NCBI GenBank assembly: GCA_015056245.1
Contig: SVGQ01000014.1
Location: 1 to 39,853, forward strand
Reading direction: 5' to 3'
DNA from: Clostridiales bacterium
GTDB taxonomy: Bacteria > Bacillota > Clostridia > Christensenellales > Aristaeellaceae
Length of the DNA: 39,853 nucleotides
Made by a program: the position numbers and the translations under genes. The notes beneath the pieces were generated by a model. The model was not told where the DNA came from, ran no database searches, and worked only from the letters and a program-made list of their open reading frames with translations. This document shows, in pieces, positions 34,994 to 39,853 of the stretch. Numbering within the stretch: the first letter of the stretch is position 1; each line of letters opens with the position of its first letter.

Positions 34994-35923
34994 ATGCAAT
35001 ACACCTTTGCGCCCATGGAGGGCATTACCAATCATCTGTACCGCAACGCCCACAAGGAGTGCTTCACCCCTGCGGACCGGTATTTTATCCCCTTTGTATC
35101 CGCCAAGGGCAAGGGGTTTACCGGGCGGGAAAAGCGGGATATCGCCCCGGAAAACAACCAGGGCATGCATGCAGTGCCTCAGGTGATGAGCAATGATGCG
35201 GATTCTTTCATGTGGGTGGCGAATGAGCTGATCGCCCGGGGATACGAGGAGATCAACCTGAATCTGGGCTGCCCCTCTTCCACAGTGATCTCCAAGGGCA
35301 AAGGCTCCGGTTTCCTTGGCAGGCCGGAAGAACTGGAACGCTTCCTGGGCGAGATCTTTGACCGGTGCCCGGTGCGCATTTCCATCAAAACCCGGCTGGG
35401 CATGAAGGATCCAGCGGAGTTTGAGCGCATTCTGGAGATCTACAACAGCTATCCGGTCAGCGAGCTGATCGTGCACCCCCGCATCCGCGAGGATCTCTAC
35501 CGTCTGCCGGTGCGCCCGGAGTGGTTCCAGTTCGCCAAGGAACATACGGATTTCACCCTTTGCTACAACGGAGACCTGTACACCGCCGAGGATGTACGCG
35601 CCTTTGAGGCCGCCCACCCGGATGTGGATCGGGTGATGATGGGCCGGGGCTTTCTGATGCGGCCCGGCATGGTGGGGCAGCTGCGGGGGCAGGAGCCCAC
35701 AGTGGATCAGCTGCGCCGTTTCCATGAGCGGATGTATCAGGCCTACCGGGATCTGCTGGGCACGGAAGCCTTCGTCATGATGAAAATGAAGGAACTGTGG
35801 GCCTATCTGGGCGTGGGCTACGAGATCGGCGACAAGCTGCTCAAGAAGATCCGCAAGTGCGACCGCTACCGGGATTATGACGCGGTGATGGCGCTGGTGT
35901 TCGCTGCGTTGGAAGAAAAGTGA
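34994..35923 (+). CDS. dus: tRNA-dihydrouridine synthase family protein
   Basis: A 309-residue FMN enzyme that reduces uridine to dihydrouridine in the tRNA D-loop. The chain starts with YTFAPMEGITNHLYRN, carries the catalytic cysteine C93 in LNLGCPSSTVISKGKGSG, and has FMN-binding VHPRIRE and MMGRGFLMRPG segments. Some blocks differ from standard DusB, so it may belong to a divergent clostridial group. AAGGAG stands 8 nt before the ATG; 53 nt after the LCP gene. Confidence 0.88.
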   Translation: MQYTFAPMEGITNHLYRNAHKECFTPADRYFIPFVSAKGKGFTGREKRDIAPENNQGMHAVPQVMSNDADSFMWVANELIARGYEEINLNLGCPSSTVISKGKGSGFLGRPEELERFLGEIFDRCPVRISIKTRLGMKDPAEFERILEIYNSYPVSELIVHPRIREDLYRLPVRPEWFQFAKEHTDFTLCYNGDLYTAEDVRAFEAAHPDVDRVMMGRGFLMRPGMVGQLRGQEPTVDQLRRFHERMYQAYRDLLGTEAFVMMKMKELWAYLGVGYEIGDKLLKKIRKCDRYRDYDAVMALVFAALEEK

Positions 35924-35928
35924 ATGGA

Positions 35929-35975
35929 AAATCCCCTCACCATGGTTTTTTGCCATGGCGAGGGGATTTATTCAG
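35929..35975. terminator. Shared terminator of dus and the convergent kinase gene
   Basis: AAATCCCCTC/GAGGGGATTT outside and CCATGG/CCATGG inside form a long stem. It overlaps the last codon of the minus-strand kinase gene. Confidence 0.75.
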
Positions 35976-36525
35976 TCAGCATGAAGGCATCAATTGCCGC
36001 CAAAACCTGAGGATCCGTTTGGTAGGAAAAGTCATCCGCGTTGATTGCCAGCGTGTTGCCGGGAATGGATTCGCTCCGCAGATATTCTGTGCATTCTTTG
36101 AAATCGCCATAGCGATCCAGCGTGGTGCTCAGGTGTACAGGATGCCTGTTTTCGTACTGCATCCGATGGCAGTATCGCTTGTAAAGCACATCGGTATCTC
36201 CGCGAAGAACAAGGGTCAGGACTTCGTAGTGATATTCGTCTGCAAGGCGGTGCAGCTTTTCCAACTCGGCAGTATGGAAATTGGATTCGAGAATCAGGTC
36301 TTTTCCCATTTTTGCAAATGTCGTAAAGAGAAAAAACAACAATTCCATCGCCGCAGCTGATAGCCTTTTGTTTTCCTCCCGATTGGTAAAACCGATTGTA
36401 TCCCCCAAAACTTCCTTGATGGAATCCTTGAAAAACAGATTGGTATCGTACCGTCTGGACAGGAGGGTGGCAAAAGAGGACTTTCCTGCTGCCAAATCTC
36501 CCGTGATCAATAAGAGCTTTCTCAT
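35968..36525 (-). CDS. Small P-loop kinase-like ATPase
   Basis: A 185-residue protein starting MRKLLLITGDLAAGKSSFA, which contains a Walker A site (residues 9-17). ESNFH, RGDTDVLYKRY and the spacing resemble small-molecule kinases or zeta-toxin-like phosphotransferases. The substrate is unknown. AGAGG lies 7 nt before the ATG at 36525. Codon use is somewhat more AT-rich than the neighbours. It follows the methyltransferase gene on the same strand. Confidence 0.7.
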   Translation of the reverse strand: MRKLLLITGDLAAGKSSFATLLSRRYDTNLFFKDSIKEVLGDTIGFTNREENKRLSAAAMELLFFLFTTFAKMGKDLILESNFHTAELEKLHRLADEYHYEVLTLVLRGDTDVLYKRYCHRMQYENRHPVHLSTTLDRYGDFKECTEYLRSESIPGNTLAINADDFSYQTDPQVLAAIDAFMLTE

Positions 36526-36568
36526 AGAGCACCTCTCATCGTTGGCTGGCAACGCGCCTGTACTATTC

Positions 36569-37357
36569 TTACCCCTTTCCGAACAGTTCCCAGAAGGCCA
36601 CCGCCCCGGCAGCTGCCACATTGAGGGAATTCACCTGATGGTGCATGGGGATGATCACTGCAAAATCGCAGCCATCAATGGTTTCCTGCCGGAGGCCGTC
36701 GCCCTCCGCGCCCAGAAACAGCGCCAGTTTCCCGGCTGCTTTCAGCCGGGGATCGTCAATGGAAACCGCATTGTCCCGCAAGGCCAGCGCGGCGGTCTGA
36801 AAACCTGCCGCTTGCAGCGCAGCCAGTGGGTTTTCGCACACAGCCCAGGGCATGCGCAAAGCCGCCCCCATGCTGACCCGGGCGGCACGCCGCTGCAAGG
36901 GGTCGCAGCAGTCGAGGGTCAGCAGCATGCCATCCGCGCCCAGGGCGGCAGCGGAGCGCAGCAGCGCCCCCACATTGGTGCCATCCACCACGTTTTCCAG
37001 CACCACAATGCGCCGGGAGCCTGCCAGCACTTCTTCCGGTTGCAGAGCAGCAGGCCGTTCCATGGCGCACAGAATGCCCCGGCTCAGCTGGAATCCCGTC
37101 AGATCCTTCAGCAGGGCATCATCGCCGGTGTACACGGGCACAGCGCAGCGTTCCACCAGCCCTTTGCCCTTGCCGGTGATGTGCCGCCGCTCCATCAACA
37201 GCGACAGAGGGCGGCAGCCAGCATCCAAACCCGCCAGAATCACGTTTTCGCTTTCTGCAATAAAGATGCCATCGCCTTGCAGCTGCCTGCCGGTGAGCTG
37301 CCGGTAGGGGATCAGGCCGGGGTCGTTCAGGGAGGTAATGTCAATGATCGTTGCCAT
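36569..37357 (-). CDS. TrmH/SpoU family RNA methyltransferase
   Basis: A 262-residue SAM-dependent enzyme that 2'-O-methylates tRNA or rRNA. The knotted SPOUT domain shows ENVVDGTNVGALLRSAAALGADG, LFLGAEGDGL and IPMHHQVNSLNVAAAGAVAFWEL; an N-terminal RNA-binding part (residues 1-95) precedes it. The ATG at 37357 is chosen for its GGAG at 6 nt, in preference to upstream ATG codons at 37369 and 37393. The exact RNA target cannot be given. Confidence 0.9.
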   Translation of the reverse strand: MATIIDITSLNDPGLIPYRQLTGRQLQGDGIFIAESENVILAGLDAGCRPLSLLMERRHITGKGKGLVERCAVPVYTGDDALLKDLTGFQLSRGILCAMERPAALQPEEVLAGSRRIVVLENVVDGTNVGALLRSAAALGADGMLLTLDCCDPLQRRAARVSMGAALRMPWAVCENPLAALQAAGFQTAALALRDNAVSIDDPRLKAAGKLALFLGAEGDGLRQETIDGCDFAVIIPMHHQVNSLNVAAAGAVAFWELFGKG

Positions 37358-37481
37358 GGTGCGCTCCATCTTCTTTGAATTGATTGCTGCCATCAGTGTA
37401 CCACAGGCAGACGGGTTTGGGAAATAGCGAATTCCATGTCATGCGATTGGATGAGGCCTTCTGCTGTTGCCCCTTCCTTTC

Positions 37482-37511
37482 TTGACAAAGCATTGTTTGG
37501 CATGCTATTAT
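37482..37511 (+). promoter_or_regulatory. Promoter of the 2H phosphoesterase gene
   Basis: TTGACA (37482-37487), 18 nt, TATTAT (37506-37511), 30 nt before the ATG. Confidence 0.7.
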
Positions 37512-37541
37512 CGCCCAAAATCATGAAATGAGGCGATATCC

Positions 37542-38051
37542 ATGGCAGAATCCTTCCTGACCATCATGGCGGAATACCGCCAGGAAGATCAGCAGCGTAT
37601 TTCGGTGTGGTATGACGCGCTTCAGCAGGCGGGTTTCACCGGCAGGCAGACCCCGGGGCTCAAGCATCATATCAGCCTTGCCACTTTTCCGCTGGACAGG
37701 GAAGCCGAGGCTATCGAAGTGGTGAAGCAAGTAGCTGCACGGTTTGCTCCGGTGGATGTGGCGATCCGTCATGTTGGCGTGCTGCCCGGCGGCAAAACGC
37801 TGGTCGCTGCCCCGGACATGAGCCCGGAGCTGACGGCGTTGCAGGCTGCCTGCGGCGACAGAATCGTTCACGGTTACCCATGGCTGCCCCACACCACCAT
37901 GCTCATCGACGAAACCGAGACCATCGCCGCTGCCCTGCCCACACTGATGAAGCACTTTACCCCCATTCCCGCCAAGATTGACCGGCTGCGGCTGTGCGCC
38001 TTCTGGCCTACGAGGGAAATTACCTGCGTGGAACTGACGGGGAAGGAATAG
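37542..38051 (+). CDS. 2H phosphoesterase / 2'-5' RNA ligase family protein
   Basis: A 169-residue protein with the two family motifs H43-I-S-L and H117-T-T-M that form the active site of 2H phosphoesterases. Members act on 2',3'-cyclic phosphates or 2'-5' linkages in RNA. The ATG follows GAGGCG by 8 nt. It is a single gene divergent from the methyltransferase and convergent with the SH3-like gene. The specific substrate is unknown. Confidence 0.85.
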   Translation: MAESFLTIMAEYRQEDQQRISVWYDALQQAGFTGRQTPGLKHHISLATFPLDREAEAIEVVKQVAARFAPVDVAIRHVGVLPGGKTLVAAPDMSPELTALQAACGDRIVHGYPWLPHTTMLIDETETIAAALPTLMKHFTPIPAKIDRLRLCAFWPTREITCVELTGKE

Positions 38052-38060
38052 GGGAGCAGG

Positions 38061-38813
38061 TCATCGGCTGTCGTCCTGATACGCCACAGTTGGAACGGGC
38101 TGTAGCTCATGCTGTTGCAGAAACCCTGTATGCCCATCAATCATCACATGGCACCGACCGTCGGGGCTGATGCCCAGAACGGTAACTTCCGTGCCGTCCG
38201 GGTATGGGGTTGGTACAGGAGTTCCAGAACCTGCCGCATTCTCCAGCATGGCTCCCTCGCCGGAAACGCTCGTAATGACGGCAGCAGGCAGTTCGGAAGC
38301 TTCGCAGCTGTCCCAGGCGAAAAGAGAACCGGTGGGGATGTAGCCCACTGTTTCGCCCATGGCGACACGGCAAAAACCATCGTTTTGCACCTCGTACAGA
38401 TTCATCAGTACGCCCGTGAAGTAGAGGCCGTGTACCTCTGCATCTTCGGAGGGCTCCTGATAGAAAGGGACGGTTTCAGAATCCTCTGGGGCTACAATGC
38501 GTACAACATCCCAGCCAAGGCCATAGTCGTTCATGACTAAAGTTGCGCTCCGTACATAGCCTTCATACAGCGAATCATTCAGGGGTAGGCATACGGAGGC
38601 CCAGCCGGTATCGCTGTAGTCACGCAGGAGCATATCCACACCAGGGCCGACCCTGAAAATAGGTTCTCCGGAGAAAGCAGGTTCTGCATAAAACCCTACG
38701 CCGATTTGCGATAAGGTGGTCACAGGCCCGGGTGTCAGGTCGAAATAGGGATCTGCTGCGGCAGAGGAAACGCTGCAAAGCAGGATAAGGGAAAGAATAA
38801 TCAATCGTCGCAT
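38061..38813 (-). CDS. Secreted SH3-like repeat protein
   Basis: A 250-residue protein with a signal peptide (MRRLIILSLILLCSVSSAAA, likely cut after AAA). After it come what look like two or three bacterial SH3-like units (about 30-85, 95-160 and 185-245), judged from patterns such as WASVCLPLNDSLYEGYV and CRVAMGETVGYIPTG. SH3b units often bind cell-wall peptides. No catalytic domain is present. GGAGGA stands 7 nt before the ATG at 38813. Function unknown. Confidence 0.65.
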   Translation of the reverse strand: MRRLIILSLILLCSVSSAAADPYFDLTPGPVTTLSQIGVGFYAEPAFSGEPIFRVGPGVDMLLRDYSDTGWASVCLPLNDSLYEGYVRSATLVMNDYGLGWDVVRIVAPEDSETVPFYQEPSEDAEVHGLYFTGVLMNLYEVQNDGFCRVAMGETVGYIPTGSLFAWDSCEASELPAAVITSVSGEGAMLENAAGSGTPVPTPYPDGTEVTVLGISPDGRCHVMIDGHTGFLQQHELQPVPTVAYQDDSR

Positions 38814-38892
38814 GGTGCTTCCTCCTGGTATTTTTTGGTTCAGCAATAGAACGTTCAGACAGATGCTTTTCTTGCAAACCTTAATAGTTTTT

Positions 38893-38982
38893 GATGCCGC
38901 AAAGCGGCACCAAAACAGGGATTCTTAAGGGATGAAATCCCTTAAGCGGTGGGTGCAGGGAGGCAGCGCCTCCCTGCGTAAC
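38893..38982. repeat. Three adjacent palindromes before glnS
   Basis: GCCGC/GCGGC, CTTAAGGGAT/ATCCCTTAAG and TGCAGGGAGGC/GCCTCCCTGC lie in about 90 bp with 3-4 nt loops. They recall the array at 6366-6655 in style, not in sequence. No gene is visible in 38814-39080. Confidence 0.65.
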
Positions 38983-39001
38983 GTTTCCCCCTATATTTGT
39001 C

Positions 39002-39030
39002 TTGCCAAAAACCGTTATCCGCTATATAAT
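39002..39030 (+). promoter_or_regulatory. Promoter of glnS
   Basis: TTGCCA (39002-39007), 17 nt, TATAAT (39025-39030). The -10 hexamer is exactly the loop of the hairpin at 39012-39042. Confidence 0.75.
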
Positions 39031-39048
39031 TAGCGGTAACGGTTTTTT
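39012..39048. terminator. Hairpin with T tracts on both strands around the glnS -10 box
   Basis: CCGTTA-T-CCGCTA pairs with TAGCGG-TAACGG around a TATAAT loop, followed by six T on the plus strand and five on the minus strand. TAACGG (39037-39042) can pair instead with CCGTTA at 39051-39056. Confidence 0.7.
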
Positions 39049-39080
39049 CACCGTTAATATGTAAGAAAGAGGGCACTGCA

Positions 39081-39853
39081 ATGGAAACACCCGCAACGAA
39101 AAGCAATTTCATCTGGGAAGCCGTAGAAGAAGATTTACGGAGCGGGCGCTGCCAAAGCGTGCACACCCGTTTTCCCCCGGAACCCAACGGCTATCTGCAC
39201 ATCGGTCACTGTAAGGCGCTGGTGGCGGACTTTCTGACCGCTGAGCGCTACGGCGGCGTGACCAACCTGCGCTTTGACGATACCAACCCCGCCAAGGAAG
39301 AAACCGAGTATGTGGACGGCATCATGGATGACATCCGCTGGCTGGGCTTCGACTGGAAGGGCGGCCTGTTCTTTGCCAGCGAGTACTATCAGAAGTGCTA
39401 CGATATCGCTGTGGACTGGATCAAGCGCGATCTGGCCTATGTGGACGAGCTCAGTCAGGAGCAGATGCGCGAATACCGCGGCACCCTCACCGAGCCGGGC
39501 AAGAACAGTCCCTACCGCGACCGTCCCATGGAGGAGAATCTGCGCCTATTCGAGGAAATGAAGGCTGGCAAGCATCCCGAAGGCAGCATGATCCTGCGCA
39601 TGAAGATCGATATGGCTTCCCCCAACATCAACATGCGCGACCCCGCCATGTACCGCATCCTGTACAAGGAGCATCACCGCACGGGCAAAGAATGGTGCAT
39701 CTATCCCATGTACGACTTCGCCCATCCCATCGGCGACGCGCTGGAAGGCATCACCCACAGCCTGTGCTCCCTGGAGTATGAGGATCATCGCCCCCTGTAC
39801 GACTGGGTGGTGGAAAAATCCGCCGCTATGCTGCCGGGCCGTCCCCGTCAGAT
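39081..39853 (+). CDS. glnS: Glutaminyl-tRNA synthetase, N-terminal part
   Basis: The first 257 residues; the gene runs off the right edge. The HIGH-type site [13 protein letters not shown] (residues 31-43) and [20 protein letters not shown] are diagnostic of GlnRS as opposed to bacterial GluRS. Later blocks, [13 protein letters not shown] and [17 protein letters not shown], continue the match. AAGAGGG lies 8 nt before the ATG. A GlnRS in the genome implies that GluRS need not charge tRNA-Gln. Confidence 0.95.
   Translation, partial: METPATKSNFIWEAVEEDLRSGRCQSVHTRFPPEPNGYLHIGHCKALVADFLTAERYGGVTNLRFDDTNPAKEETEYVDGIMDDIRWLGFDWKGGLFFASEYYQKCYDIAVDWIKRDLAYVDELSQEQMREYRGTLTEPGKNSPYRDRPMEENLRLFEEMKAGKHPEGSMILRMKIDMASPNINMRDPAMYRILYKEHHRTGKEWCIYPMYDFAHPIGDALEGITHSLCSLEYEDHRPLYDWVVEKSAAMLPGRPRQ

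Overview
The window looks like chromosomal DNA from an anaerobic, fairly GC-rich member of the Clostridia (Bacillota). The evidence is strong AGGAGG-type ribosome sites, sigma-A promoters, a class 1B PyrDK pair, a one-chain pyruvate:ferredoxin oxidoreductase, an LCP cell-wall protein, CtsR heat-shock operators, and both a GluRS and a separate GlnRS. The genus cannot be fixed from the sequence alone. I see no rRNA, tRNA, CRISPR array, IS element or prophage.

Layout. Positions 1-6.3 kb (minus strand) hold a pyrimidine operon read pyrC-carB-pyrK-pyrD-pyrF, with a promoter and an attenuator-like leader; carA and pyrB are not in it. Positions 6.3-6.8 kb are a dense array of short palindromes. Next come a GH3 glucosidase, an acyltransferase-like protein, a second copy of an 87-bp repeat, and an M56 (BlaR1-like) membrane protease. 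Positions 12.2-16.0 kb carry pyruvate:ferredoxin oxidoreductase behind a consensus promoter, with its reading frame broken by one in-frame TAA at the domain I/II boundary. A minus-strand operon at 16.1-18.9 kb encodes a GH26 mannanase, a nucleoside hydrolase and a ribokinase-family sugar kinase. An AT-rich XRE regulator follows.

Positions 19.9-23.7 kb contain the most unusual gene: one uninterrupted 1290-codon frame in which a complete glutamyl-tRNA synthetase runs into an almost complete leucyl-tRNA synthetase. After it come an ABC-2 type exporter pair, a short-chain dehydrogenase, an alpha/beta hydrolase, an acyl-carrier-like small protein, an alkaline-phosphatase-superfamily enzyme, hsp20 with two CtsR boxes, secD-secF, a CDF metal transporter, an LCP protein, a tRNA-dihydrouridine synthase, a small P-loop kinase, a TrmH-type RNA methyltransferase, a 2H phosphoesterase and a secreted SH3-like protein. 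The start of glnS runs off the right edge.

How the genes work together: most are housekeeping functions (pyrimidine synthesis, translation, protein export, central anaerobic carbon flow) mixed with glycan and nucleoside use. The items most worth follow-up are the GluRS-LeuRS fusion, the interrupted oxidoreductase gene, the palindrome array with its 87-bp repeat, the pyrC leader, and the glnS promoter whose -10 box forms the loop of a terminator-like hairpin.
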